This document shows positions 50,052 through 59,526 of a DNA stretch of 64,000 nucleotides, one piece after another. This DNA is from Flavobacterium galactosidilyticum (GTDB lineage Bacteria; Bacteroidota; Bacteroidia; Flavobacteriales; Flavobacteriaceae), in assembly GCF_020911945.1 (NCBI RefSeq), contig NZ_CP087135.1:930001-994000 (forward strand), written 5' to 3'. The stretch's first letter is position 1. Every line of letters starts with the position of its first letter. The notes below the pieces were generated by a model. It had not been told where the DNA came from, searched no databases, and saw nothing but the letters and a program-made list of their open reading frames with translations. Both the position numbers and the translations under genes were made by a program.

Positions 50052-51263
50052 TTGATAGATTTAAACTTCTTAGGAAAGTCAAAAACAAAAGCAAAATTCA
50101 AAAAACAATATAGAGACATCAAGATTTCGTACTTAAACCGAATTCGTTGGGCAGTTTCTATGTTTTATTTTGGAATGGGTTTGTGTTTTGCGACCTGGGC
50201 AAGTAGAATTCCAGATATAAAAACAACTTTACAACTCAGCGAAGGAGATTTAGGAACAATCTTATTTGCGTTGCCACTAGGACAATTATTAATTATGCCG
50301 TTTTCAGGAAAATTAGTGAGTCGTTTTGGAAGCCACCGCATGTTAGTATTTTCGTTATTGTTTTACGTTTTTAGTATGACTAATCTGGGTTTGGCTACTA
50401 ATGCTTGGCAATTATCAGCGGGATTATTTGTATTTGGAATTTTTGGGAACCTCTCTAATATTGCTGTAAATACTCAGGGCGTTTATACCGAAGTGCTTTT
50501 CAAAAAAACAATCATGTCCTCTTTTCACGGGATGTGGAGTTTTGCCGGATTCATGGGGGCTTTAGTAGGATTAGCAATGCTAGCCTTCGATTTAACACCG
50601 TACATTCACTTTCTCATCGTTGGTGGAGTTGTGTTTTTAATGATGGCTTTCAATTTTAAATTTTTAATAAAAGCCAAAGAAACTATCAAAGTCAAGAAGG
50701 CAAAAATGTTCTCAAAACCAGATAGCGCACTAATTTGGTTGGGAATAATAGGGTTTTGCAGCATGGCCAGCGAAGGGGTAATGTTTGACTGGAGTGGCGT
50801 TTATTTCAAAGATGTTATCAAAGCGCCAGGTCCATTAGTAATTTTAGGATACACTTCATTTATGATCATGATGGCTGGAGGTAGATTCCTTGGAGACGGT
50901 CTAATACGTAAATTTGGAAGAAAAAATGTGCTGAAGATCAGCGGAATAATGATTTCTACGGGGCTTTTTATAGCAGTATTTTTCCCGTTTATCATTCCTT
51001 CAACTCTTGCCTTTATGCTAGTTGGACTCGGAGTTTCAACGATTGTACCTACCGTTTATAGCCTTGCGGGGAAAAATCCAAATGTTTCTCCAAGTATAGC
51101 CTTGACTACAGTTTCGAGCGTCAGTTTTCTAGGTTTCTTAATGGGACCACCTATTATTGGTTACATAGCTGAATTATCCAACCTGCGATTTTCATTCGCA
51201 TTCATCGGTATTTTTGGAGTTCTAATCGCATTTATGGTTTCTAAAATCGAAACAATAGAATAA
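50052..51263 (+). CDS. MFS transporter
   Basis: A 403-residue major facilitator with about 12 spans. The first span reads AVSMFYFGMGLCFATWASRI and is followed by PDIKTTLQLSEGDLGTILFA, which is typical of the sugar or FucP/YbjJ-like MFS subgroup. Between spans 2 and 3 is the loop SGKLVSRFGSHR, and the second half begins SALIWLGIIGFCSMASEGVM. It starts at TTG 50052, preceded by a -7 box. Substrate unknown. Downstream is the third repeat copy and a long gap. Confidence 0.85.
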   Translation: MIDLNFLGKSKTKAKFKKQYRDIKISYLNRIRWAVSMFYFGMGLCFATWASRIPDIKTTLQLSEGDLGTILFALPLGQLLIMPFSGKLVSRFGSHRMLVFSLLFYVFSMTNLGLATNAWQLSAGLFVFGIFGNLSNIAVNTQGVYTEVLFKKTIMSSFHGMWSFAGFMGALVGLAMLAFDLTPYIHFLIVGGVVFLMMAFNFKFLIKAKETIKVKKAKMFSKPDSALIWLGIIGFCSMASEGVMFDWSGVYFKDVIKAPGPLVILGYTSFMIMMAGGRFLGDGLIRKFGRKNVLKISGIMISTGLFIAVFFPFIIPSTLAFMLVGLGVSTIVPTVYSLAGKNPNVSPSIALTTVSSVSFLGFLMGPPIIGYIAELSNLRFSFAFIGIFGVLIAFMVSKIETIE

Positions 51264-51275
51264 AATTTTTGTTTT

Positions 51276-51391
51276 GGGAGCAGGAATTCTCTTTTTCAAA
51301 ACACATTTTCTCCCGCTATTCGCTATATCCTTGTTGTCTTTTCTTCGTTCCTCGCAAGGACAACAAGGGATGTCACTATTATCGGGGCTCT
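51276..51391 (+). repeat. CCGCTATTCGC...GGGGCTAGG element, copy B
   Basis: GGAGCAGGAATT, then TCCCGCTATTCGCTATATCC, then a hairpin (CCTTGTTGTC 51329-51338 with GACAACAAGG 51359-51368), then GATGTCACTATTATCGGGGC. The same outer sequences occur at 48478 and 41081. It sits directly after the MFS stop and may also terminate that transcript. Confidence 0.7.
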
Positions 51392-51766
51392 ACAGTCATT
51401 TTTTATTTTCTATAGATAACTTCATGAGAAGCTTACTTAAAATTAATTATTTTATTTACTGAAAATCAATATATTATAAATTATTTAACTACTTTTAATA
51501 TTACAATTCTGTAAAGGAGTAGTTCGATTTTGTGCTGACTTATAAATACCACTTTTTTCAGCATGTAATTATTTAAAATATATACCACTTTTCCAAAATT
51601 CACTTTTTAATCATTTTAAAGTGCTTTTCCTTAGGGAAACGCTTTAATGTTTTTAGTTCAACCTATAAATAAATCTTTATGGGTTAAACTTTTTATTGGA
51701 AACAACTTAAAAAGGTTCTTTCCATTACTATTTTAATAAGTGTAACCCTCAGGATTATTTGAATAT
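51392..51766 (+). other. Gene-free leader of the TonB receptor
   Basis: About 375 bp of AT-rich DNA. A short imperfect hairpin, AAAGTGCTTTTCC with GGGAAACGCTTT, lies near 51619-51649. I see no reading frame and no convincing promoter. Confidence 0.3.
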
Positions 51767-54604
51767 ATGAAAAAATTTTACTTCACAATTTTCTTTATCG
51801 TTCAAACAGCAATTGTTACAGCACAAAACAACACCGGTTTTTTTGGTAAAATTATCGAACCCAAAACTCAAAAACCATTAGAATTTGTAGTTGTCAGTAT
51901 TCAAAATACGACTTTGATGCAAATCACTAAAACTGATGGTCAATTTAGTTTTGATGATGTTCCTTCTGGAAATATATTGCTTCTTGTTCACAGTCAAGGA
52001 TTCAAAGATGCTTTGTATCCTATAGATATTGAGCAAGGCCAAAGACTAGATTTAGGAACCATATCGCTGGAAGAGGACCAAACCTTAGAACAACAAAGTA
52101 GTATCATTACGCTTATAGAGAGCGATTTTAGTGATGAAAATAGCAGTTCCGAAAGTACTTCTGGACTATTACAATCCTCCAGAGATGCTTTTTTACAATC
52201 TGCCGCTTTCAATTGGGGACAAGCTCGTTTTAGAGTTCGAGGATTAGATAGCGAATATTCAACTATGATGATCAATGGTGTTTCTATGAATAAAATATAT
52301 GACGGTAGGCCGCAATGGGGTGAATGGGGCGGATTGAATGACGCATTGCGCAATCAAGAATTTACGCTAGGAACTGCACCTTCTGATTATACTTTTGGAG
52401 GGATTTTGGGAACGCAACAAATCAATACACGAGCTTCTATTTACAGGCCCGGTTCCCGAATCACATTTTCAGGAACTAATACTAATTACAGTTGGCGCAC
52501 CATGGCAACATATGCAAGTGGAATGAATGCTAATGGCTGGGCTTTTGTAGTTTCGGCAGGAAAACGCTGGGCACAAGAAGGTTATTTTGAAGGAACCAAC
52601 TATGATGCAAATTCCTTTTTCATAAGTCTTGAAAAAAAATTGAGTCAGAATCAGTCGTTGAACTTAACTGGAATCTACACACCCAATTCAAGAGCTAAAA
52701 ACTCTCCTAATACGGCAGAAGTTACTGAGTTGACTACTGTGAAATACAATTCTTATTGGGGTTTTCAAGACGGAAAAAAACGAAATGCTCGTATGAAAAC
52801 TATCGAAATGCCTACAATTATGCTCAATCATTATTTTAAAATTAATGATAAAACGAACTTAAACTCAAGTGCGACTTATCAATTTGGGAAAATTACGAAC
52901 AGCAATATCGATTATCAAAATGCGAATAGTCCTGATCCAACGTATTACAGAAAAATGTCTAGTTATTATAGTTCGTTATATGCAAAAGATAGCGGTGAAT
53001 TCTCGGGAGCATTTATACCAGATTATGAAAATGCCGAGAAAAGTAAAATTTCGTTTTTAGCTAATTCTCAAATCGATTGGAATGCCATTTATAAGGCGAA
53101 TCAAACTCCTGTTCTTGATTCGAATGGAATCATTTCGGGCTATGAGCCTAAAAAAAGCAAGTATGTTTTATATGAAGATCAAGTAGAAGATCAAACAGCT
53201 GCAATTAATACCAATTTGACTTCGCAACTGTCTGAAAATATATTTTTGAATGCAGGTGCATCGTTCAAAAAATTAAAATCACATTATTCTCAGCATTTAC
53301 TAGACTTGCTGGGCGGTTTGTATTTTGATGATATTGATCCATTTTATAAAGGAAGACTATCTCAATCTGATCTTAATAATCCAGATCGACAAGTAGTTGT
53401 AGGCGATACTTATGGATACAACTACAATTATTTAGCTACTATAATAGAGGCATTTACCCAATTTAAATTCACGTACAATAAAGTTGATTTTTATCTAGGG
53501 CAACAGTTTTCGACTAGAGATTATCAGAGAGAGGGTTTGTACAGAAACGGAATTTATGAGAATAATTCTTTTGGAAAAAGTGAGAAAGTAACCTTTGAAA
53601 ACTTTGGCTTCAAAGCTGGATTAAATTTAAAAATTTCGGGGAAACAGTTGGTTACCTTTAATGCGGCACATTTGACTAAAGCGCCATCATTGCGCAACAC
53701 TTTTCCTAATTCTAGACTCAATAATTTAATAATAGATGGACTTGAAAGTGAAAACATCAATAGTATAGATCTTAGTTATGTCTATCGATCACCTAAACTG
53801 AAAGGCAGATTGACAACTTACTATTCGCTAATAAAAAATGTAACTCAAATTTCGTTTTTTTATGCGGAAGGAATTTTTGATGATGGAGCAGGATATTTGA
53901 ATACAGATGCTTTTGTAAGCCAAACATTAACGAAGCTAAATAAGAAGAATATTGGAGCAGAATTAAGTTTGGAATACCAATTAAGTTCCACTTTCAAAAC
54001 TACTTTTTCAGGAGCTTTTGGTGACTATACTTATGCTAGTAATCCACAAGTCTCCTTGACAAATGATGCCAAAGCCTCTGTAGAAAATACTAATCCAGTT
54101 TTTGATTTTGGAGCAGCTGCATTAAAGAATTATAAACAAGCGGGAATGCCGCAACGTGCTTATTCAGTGGGTTTAGAATATAGAGATCCTAGTTATTGGT
54201 GGATTAGTGCAAATATTAATTATCTCACTAATAATTATATTGATGTTTCAGCAATTTCCAGAACTAAAATATTCTATAAAAATCCAGCTTCTGGATTCAA
54301 TTTTCCAGAAGCAACAGAGGAAAGAGCAGCTGAGTTGTTAAAACAAGAAAAGTTTGATCCTTTAATGCTTTTAAATCTCGTGGGTGGGAAATCGTGGCGA
54401 ATTCACGGAAAGAACTTTGGTGTGTTTGCGAGTGTCAATAATGTACTCGATGTTACTTATAAAACGGGTGGTTACGAACAAGCTCGAAATGCCAATTTTA
54501 GAAAAATGAATCAAGATTTTTCCAGTGGTACACCCTCATTTGGGAATAAATATTTCTACGGATACGGAAGAACCTATTTTGTGAATCTATATATCAATTT
54601 ATAA
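51767..54604 (+). CDS. TonB-dependent receptor with carboxypeptidase-like domain
   Basis: A 945-residue outer-membrane receptor. Signal peptide MKKFYFTIFFIVQTAIVTAQ; a carboxypeptidase-like domain at about residues 23-100 (GFFGKIIEPKTQKPLEFVVV ... KTDGQFSFDDVPSG); a plug domain with FRVRGLDSEYSTMMINGVSM; and a barrel ending GRTYFVNLYINL. It lacks the SusC signature and is not followed by SusD. Instead it is followed after 10 bp by a DUF5689 lipoprotein. The ligand is unknown. No Fur-like site is seen in its leader. Confidence 0.9.
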   Translation: MKKFYFTIFFIVQTAIVTAQNNTGFFGKIIEPKTQKPLEFVVVSIQNTTLMQITKTDGQFSFDDVPSGNILLLVHSQGFKDALYPIDIEQGQRLDLGTISLEEDQTLEQQSSIITLIESDFSDENSSSESTSGLLQSSRDAFLQSAAFNWGQARFRVRGLDSEYSTMMINGVSMNKIYDGRPQWGEWGGLNDALRNQEFTLGTAPSDYTFGGILGTQQINTRASIYRPGSRITFSGTNTNYSWRTMATYASGMNANGWAFVVSAGKRWAQEGYFEGTNYDANSFFISLEKKLSQNQSLNLTGIYTPNSRAKNSPNTAEVTELTTVKYNSYWGFQDGKKRNARMKTIEMPTIMLNHYFKINDKTNLNSSATYQFGKITNSNIDYQNANSPDPTYYRKMSSYYSSLYAKDSGEFSGAFIPDYENAEKSKISFLANSQIDWNAIYKANQTPVLDSNGIISGYEPKKSKYVLYEDQVEDQTAAINTNLTSQLSENIFLNAGASFKKLKSHYSQHLLDLLGGLYFDDIDPFYKGRLSQSDLNNPDRQVVVGDTYGYNYNYLATIIEAFTQFKFTYNKVDFYLGQQFSTRDYQREGLYRNGIYENNSFGKSEKVTFENFGFKAGLNLKISGKQLVTFNAAHLTKAPSLRNTFPNSRLNNLIIDGLESENINSIDLSYVYRSPKLKGRLTTYYSLIKNVTQISFFYAEGIFDDGAGYLNTDAFVSQTLTKLNKKNIGAELSLEYQLSSTFKTTFSGAFGDYTYASNPQVSLTNDAKASVENTNPVFDFGAAALKNYKQAGMPQRAYSVGLEYRDPSYWWISANINYLTNNYIDVSAISRTKIFYKNPASGFNFPEATEERAAELLKQEKFDPLMLLNLVGGKSWRIHGKNFGVFASVNNVLDVTYKTGGYEQARNANFRKMNQDFSSGTPSFGNKYFYGYGRTYFVNLYINL

Positions 54605-54614
54605 ATTAAAAAAT

Positions 54615-55970
54615 ATGAAAGCAACATTTCACAAACCCTATTTATTTTTGCTGTTGTTATTTATAATCAATAGTTGTGTAACGGATAATATAAGTGCTCC
54701 AAAACTTATATGTACCCAAACGGATTTGGTCGTAAATAAGAGCGTGAGTGATGTTCGCGCTAATGCAAATGCTGTTATAGCACAATATAAATACGATGAT
54801 ATCATTGAAGCGTATGTAGTTTCGAGTGATGAAGCAGGTAATTTTTTCAAAACGATTTCTTTTCAAACTTTGGCAACAGCCACAACACCAGCAATAGGTT
54901 TTAGCGTTCCTGTAGATGCTACGAACTTGTATATTGATTATCGGCCAGGCAATAAAGTATATATAAAACTGAAAAACCAGTATACTGATATTTCGTTTGG
55001 AGGAATGCGTATTGGGAGTATTTTTGTAAATGCGTACAATGATGGTGGAGTGGGTCGACTTTCGCAAAATGAGTATAAAAATGTTTTGAATGCCTCTTGT
55101 ACCAATGTAAAAGAAGAAGAACTTGTGAAGATGGTTTCAATGACCGATTTACTAAATGATTCTTATTTAAATACCTTGGTTGAATTATCCGATGTTCAGT
55201 TTGCAACAGCAGCGGTGGGTCGTCATTATTTTGAAGAATCGAATAATGTAGGTGGCGCTACTAATTGGGGTTTGATGGATAAATCAGGGAATCAAGTTTA
55301 TTTTAGAACAAGTAGTTTTGCAAATTTTGCTACTAGCATAGTTCCTAATGGTAGTGGAAAAGTTAGAGGAATTTTAACAAAGTATGGAAATGATTATCAA
55401 TTATTAGCACGCTCGGAGAAAGATGTAGTCATGACAGGAAATAGATCGGTTGCTTTTTTCTCACAAGATTTTGAAACCGTTGTGGATAAATCTAATTTGA
55501 GTCTTCCAGGTTGGGCTAATATTGTTCAAAATGGTTCTCTTTTTTGGAAAGGTGGTGTTTATTCTGGCAATGGTTTTGCTGAATTTAGTATTTCAGGAAC
55601 AAAAGTAGTTTCAAATATAGCTTGGTTAATTTCGCCAAAAATAGATATGGATGTTTACACTAAAGAAATCTTGACTTTTAGAACTGCGCAACATCATTTG
55701 GACGTTGACTCGCCATTAAATTCACTTGAAGTCTATGTTTCCACAAATTTTGATGGATTGAATGTAACTAAAGCAACATGGATTCCATTAGTGACTAATT
55801 TGCCGAAGCAAGCTACACCTTGGCGTCAATTTATAGGAAGTGGCGCAGTAGATTTATCTTCGTATAAAGGCAAAATAAACATTGCTTTTAAATATACAGG
55901 ATCTGGTAAGAACTTAGCGCTGGATGGTGCTTTTCAGGTTGATGACGTACAAGTTTTTGGTGAAAAGTAA
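54615..55970 (+). CDS. DUF5689 lipoprotein
   Basis: A 451-residue lipoprotein (lipobox IINSC, then VTDNISAPKL). Residues about 40-275 are a DUF5689 OB-like domain: DIIEAYVVSSDEAGNFFKTI, RPGNKVYIKLKNQYTDI, FGGMRIGSIFVNAY and GKVRGILTKYGNDYQLLARS. Residues about 285-450 are a jelly-roll of the choice-of-anchor type (FFSQDFETVVD ... WLISPKIDMDVYTKEILTFR ... LDGAFQVDDVQVFGEK). It is in one operon with the TonB receptor and probably forms its surface partner, replacing SusD. Confidence 0.82.
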   Translation: MKATFHKPYLFLLLLFIINSCVTDNISAPKLICTQTDLVVNKSVSDVRANANAVIAQYKYDDIIEAYVVSSDEAGNFFKTISFQTLATATTPAIGFSVPVDATNLYIDYRPGNKVYIKLKNQYTDISFGGMRIGSIFVNAYNDGGVGRLSQNEYKNVLNASCTNVKEEELVKMVSMTDLLNDSYLNTLVELSDVQFATAAVGRHYFEESNNVGGATNWGLMDKSGNQVYFRTSSFANFATSIVPNGSGKVRGILTKYGNDYQLLARSEKDVVMTGNRSVAFFSQDFETVVDKSNLSLPGWANIVQNGSLFWKGGVYSGNGFAEFSISGTKVVSNIAWLISPKIDMDVYTKEILTFRTAQHHLDVDSPLNSLEVYVSTNFDGLNVTKATWIPLVTNLPKQATPWRQFIGSGAVDLSSYKGKINIAFKYTGSGKNLALDGAFQVDDVQVFGEK

Positions 55971-55976
55971 TTTTGC

Positions 55977-55984
55977 TATATTTG
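55977..55984 (+). promoter_or_regulatory. Candidate -7 box for the FKBP gene
   Basis: TATATTTG matches TAnnTTTG exactly and lies 25 bp before the FKBP ATG. TTTG at 55957-55960, inside the end of the upstream gene, is 16 bp upstream. Confidence 0.4.
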
Positions 55985-56009
55985 CGCAATCATAAAATTA
56001 AAAGTCATC

Positions 56010-56474
56010 ATGAAATCTACATTATTAGCACTTGTTTCTTCACTCTTTGTTTCTTGCTTTCCAGATTTGAAGTCTGATATTGAAACGCAACCAGTTGATT
56101 ATACAGTTCAAAATGAAAAGGAAATTGTGGATTATATTGCCAAAAATAATTTGAATGCTCAAAAAAGCGATACAGGTTTGTATTATGTAGTTACTGAGCC
56201 GGGTACTGGAAAACAGCCTACTGTAAACTCTTGTGTAACAGTAGCTTACAAAGGGTGTTTTACAAATGGTAAAATTTTTGATCAAAATGCTTCAGGTATT
56301 TCGGGGGATTTATATAAATTTATAAAAGGATGGACAGAAGGAATTCAATATTTTAAAGAAGGTGGAAGTGGAGTGCTTTTAGTACCAGCTCATCTTGGTT
56401 ACGGTAATGGTGTTTCTGGAATACCAGGCGGTTCAGTCCTTGCGTTTGATGTTAAATTAATTGCTGTCAAATAA
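56010..56474 (+). CDS. FKBP-type peptidyl-prolyl cis-trans isomerase lipoprotein
   Basis: A 154-residue exported protein; the lipobox FVSC gives acylated C16. The FKBP domain covers residues about 55-154: YYVVTEPGTGKQPTVNSCVT, VAYKGCFTNGKIFDQNAS, FIKGWTEGIQYFKEGGSGVL, and VPAHLGYGNGVSGIPGGSVL with the catalytic aromatic pocket. It speeds prolyl isomerisation and probably assists folding in the periplasm. It follows the TonB receptor/DUF5689 pair by 39 bp, with its own -7 box, so it may be expressed both with and without them. Confidence 0.88.
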   Translation: MKSTLLALVSSLFVSCFPDLKSDIETQPVDYTVQNEKEIVDYIAKNNLNAQKSDTGLYYVVTEPGTGKQPTVNSCVTVAYKGCFTNGKIFDQNASGISGDLYKFIKGWTEGIQYFKEGGSGVLLVPAHLGYGNGVSGIPGGSVLAFDVKLIAVK

Positions 56475-56515
56475 TAAATTAAGTTTACGGTTAGTACTTA
56501 ACGGAAACATTAAAG

Positions 56516-56557
56516 GACAAAGAGATTGCCATTATGTGCAGTCTCTTTGTCGTTTTA
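56516..56557 (+). terminator. Terminator after the FKBP gene
   Basis: GACAAAGAGATTGC and GCAGTCTCTTTGTC pair (one mismatch) and are followed by a short T run. Confidence 0.7.
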
Positions 56558-56725
56558 GCTATTTGTTAGTTGAAACTGTTTTATGAAAATTTGGTTCATT
56601 CATGTCCAAATTAAAAGTTAGTTTGCTGTTAGATAATCCTATTATTAAAAGCTTGTGATATTTTTATAAACCCATAACTACATAAGTCCCTTACAAATGA
56701 TTAAATTTGTAGCTTATTCAAAAAT

Positions 56726-57979
56726 ATGTTAGAAAAAGAAGTACTAAATTTCGAAAAAACGGCTATAGTTGGTATTGTAACTCAAAATCAAAGCGAAGAG
56801 AAACTAAATGAGTATCTTGACGAATTAGAGTTTTTGACCTTTACTGCTGGAGGCCAAGTGGTAAAACGTTTTTCTCAAAAAATGGAACGCCCTAATCCTA
56901 AGACTTTTGTAGGTACTGGAAAAATTGAAGAGATTCATCTTTTTGTAAAAGAAAATGATATTTCTACTTTGATATTTGATGATGAATTATCGCCATCCCA
57001 GCAAAAAAATATATCTAAAATTATTACGGAATGTAAAATCCTGGATAGAACGCACCTGATCCTGGATATTTTTGCACAACGTGCTGAAACTTCCTATGCA
57101 AGAACCCAAGTAGAACTGGCGCAATGCATCTATATGTTGCCTCGATTATCCGGACTTTGGACACACTTAGAGCGTCAAAAAGGGGGAATTGGGATGCGTG
57201 GACCTGGGGAAACGGAGATTGAAACCGACAGACGTATTGTTCGTGACCGAATCGCTTTATTGAAAGATAAAATTAAGGCAATCGACAAACAAATGGGAAC
57301 GCAACGGGGCAATCGTGGTTCTATGGTGCGTGTCGCTTTGGTTGGATACACCAATGTTGGGAAATCAACTTTGATGAACGCCGTTGGTAAAAGTGACGTT
57401 TTTGTAGAGAACAAACTTTTTGCCACCTTAGACACTACCGTTCGTAAAGTAGTCATCAAAAACCTGCCTTTCTTACTTTCTGATACTGTTGGATTCATTA
57501 GAAAGTTGCCTACTATGCTAGTAGATTCTTTCAAAAGTACGCTGGATGAAGTTCGCGAAGCCGATTTGTTATTGCACGTAGTTGATATTTCGCATCCGGA
57601 ATTTGAAGATCATATCGCATCGGTAAACCAAACCTTGTTGGACATCAAAGCCAATGACAAACCGGTAATTATGGTTTTCAACAAAATCGATGCATACAAG
57701 CATTTGACCATTGACGAAGATGATTTGATGACCGAAAAAACTACCAGACATTACACGCTGGAAGAATGGAAATCGACTTGGATGAGTAGAGTAGGAGTAC
57801 AAAATGCCTTGTTTATCTCGGCAACTAATAAAGAAAATTTCGAGGAATTCAGAGAACGCGTTTACGAAGCCGTACGGCACATTCACATTACCCGTTTTCC
57901 GTACAATAAGTTTTTATATCCAGATTATAAAGACGCTGTTGAGAAAGAAGATAAAGAAGCGGAAGAAGAAACCGAGTAA
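56726..57979 (+). CDS. hflX: GTPase HflX
   Basis: A 417-residue ribosome-associated GTPase. The N-terminal HflX domain contains RPNPKTFVGTGKIEEIHLFV and RTHLILDIFAQRAETSYART, then GGIGMRGPGETEIETDRR. The G domain has G1 GYTNVGKSTLMNAVG, G3 DTVGFIRKLPT and G4 FNKID. HflX splits or rescues stalled 70S ribosomes under stress. The C-terminal tail is acidic (EKEDKEAEEETE). It has its own promoter region and a terminator close behind. Confidence 0.95.
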   Translation: MLEKEVLNFEKTAIVGIVTQNQSEEKLNEYLDELEFLTFTAGGQVVKRFSQKMERPNPKTFVGTGKIEEIHLFVKENDISTLIFDDELSPSQQKNISKIITECKILDRTHLILDIFAQRAETSYARTQVELAQCIYMLPRLSGLWTHLERQKGGIGMRGPGETEIETDRRIVRDRIALLKDKIKAIDKQMGTQRGNRGSMVRVALVGYTNVGKSTLMNAVGKSDVFVENKLFATLDTTVRKVVIKNLPFLLSDTVGFIRKLPTMLVDSFKSTLDEVREADLLLHVVDISHPEFEDHIASVNQTLLDIKANDKPVIMVFNKIDAYKHLTIDEDDLMTEKTTRHYTLEEWKSTWMSRVGVQNALFISATNKENFEEFRERVYEAVRHIHITRFPYNKFLYPDYKDAVEKEDKEAEEETE

Positions 57980-58002
57980 TTTCCCAAAGCTATATTCCAC
58001 AC

Positions 58003-58037
58003 CAATCCCTTTTGAAATTTCAAGAGGGATTTTTTTT
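58003..58037 (+). terminator. hflX: Terminator after hflX
   Basis: AATCCCTTTTGA pairs imperfectly with TCAAGAGGGATT around AATT and ends in a T run. Confidence 0.75.
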
Positions 58038-58845
58038 GGGCGTGCCCGAGCTTCCTCTGTGTTACAGCTTTGTCAGGCTGTACGCTGCAAACAAAGTTGA
58101 CTGAACTCCTATAAAAATTACTGCTAGGTGAAGTAATCTCCCGAAGAAAAATCAGGAGGATTCTCGTTCCCGATCGCGCAGTAATCCCACAATAGTTGGG
58201 CAGTTTTGCAAACTGTGCCCAAAAAAGTGAGCAAACAATACAAATAACACAAAAAATATCATCTCTAAGAAAGCCATAAAACACGCCTTAGCCGATGTAA
58301 GGTTGATTTTTGAAGCAAACAACATATGGCGAATTTTCAACCTAATTGACCATAATATATTAAAACAGTGTCTAATAATACTGATTATGTATTTTGGGAC
58401 CCTAAAAGCGATTTTTAAAGCTTTTTATGCATCGTTTTATTTTTATAACAACAAAGCGACTTTTGTAAAAAGAATTTCAAGTGCCTTTTACATCACATAT
58501 ATTGATTTAATGATTAACCATTTAGTTTTCGGTTATAGATTTTTAGACGTACTGGTTTTAGCGGAAAGCTGCGTGTAAAATCCTGTAAAAAGATTAAACT
58601 ATTTAAGGTAATTTGTAAATTTTAAAAAATAACTGTTTATTGTCGTTTTATAAAATAATAATTGTTGGCAACGAAATTTAATATATTCATGTCCCAATAG
58701 TTGCAAGCAAGTGACTAGTTCTTTACGGAAATATTTTATCTTGTGGAAAGTTTTCGGTTCGCATTAATTGGAAAAGCAATTTAGTGTATGAACATTAGTC
58801 GACATAATTAAAAAAAGTCTAAATCACTAAAAAAATCTGCGTTAC
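58038..58845. other. Gene-free, degenerate-looking region after hflX
   Basis: About 800 bp in which I find no credible gene. It includes GGCGTGCCCGAGC near 58040, a small hairpin around GGGCAGTTTTGC/GCAAACTGTGCCC (58198-58221), AGGTTGA...TCAACCT (about 58300-58345), and a long AT-rich tail before the 2H phosphoesterase. The base composition is uneven compared with coding neighbours. It could hold remnants of lost genes or repeats. Confidence 0.4.
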
Positions 58846-59526
58846 ATGAATCTTGAAAATCATTATAAAAAACTGTATCACGAGTCGATAAATAAAATTT
58901 CTTCTGACAATTATCACATTGATACTTTAATTGATTCTAAAAACGATAGAAGGTTTGGATTAACACTTATAATAAGACCTTCAAATGAAATAAAAAAGAA
59001 GATTCAGAACTTTCTCAAGAATTTTAAAGAAATAGAGCCGAATCAATATTATTATCCAAATTCTGATATTCACATTACAGTAATGTCGATCATTTCTTGC
59101 TACAGTGATTTTGATATGTCAAAAATAGATGTTCAAAAATATATTGATTTGACTGAAAAATGTCTTTTAAAAGGAATAGACTTAAATATTACTTTTAAAG
59201 GAATCACAGCTTCACCTTCTGGAGTTATGGTACAAGGATTTATGAATAATAACGAGCTAAATGACATTAGAAATAGGTTGAGAAAAGAATTTAAAAATTC
59301 TAATGTAGAGCAAAGTTTAGACAAAAGGTATTTGATACAAACAGCGCATTCAACAATTATTCGATTTAGAAAAGAATTGAGTCAGAAAGAAAAATTTTTG
59401 GAACTTTTGGATAACAGTATTAATTATGATTTTGGAACTTTTAAAGTAAATAAATTTGAGCTTGTTTATAATGATTGGTATCAAAGAGAACAGTATGTAA
59501 AAAAAATACATGAATTTGTTGTGTGA
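58846..59526 (+). CDS. 2H phosphoesterase / 2'-5' RNA ligase-like protein
   Basis: A 226-residue soluble protein with the two motifs that define the 2H superfamily: HIT at residues 76-78 (NSDIHITVMSII) and HST at 168-170 (IQTAHSTIIRF). The sequence between them, with FKGITASPSGVMVQGF, fits the LigT/CPDase fold. Members open 2',3'-cyclic phosphates or join 2'-5' RNA ends, and some degrade 2'-5' oligoadenylates. It is a solitary gene flanked by gene-free DNA on both sides, as for acquired cargo. Its actual substrate is unknown. Confidence 0.75.
   Translation: MNLENHYKKLYHESINKISSDNYHIDTLIDSKNDRRFGLTLIIRPSNEIKKKIQNFLKNFKEIEPNQYYYPNSDIHITVMSIISCYSDFDMSKIDVQKYIDLTEKCLLKGIDLNITFKGITASPSGVMVQGFMNNNELNDIRNRLRKEFKNSNVEQSLDKRYLIQTAHSTIIRFRKELSQKEKFLELLDNSINYDFGTFKVNKFELVYNDWYQREQYVKKIHEFVV

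Noticed and set aside
41081..51391. Three-copy hairpin element as integron attC sites
   Set aside because: Architecture (constant ends, variable middle) is similar, but the GTTRRRY/RYYYAAC core sites are absent and no integrase gene is in the window.
58303..58578. 91-codon frame after hflX
   Set aside because: The sequence is rich in I, F and Y as random AT-rich DNA gives, it has no recognisable domain, and it crosses a hairpin-like repeat.
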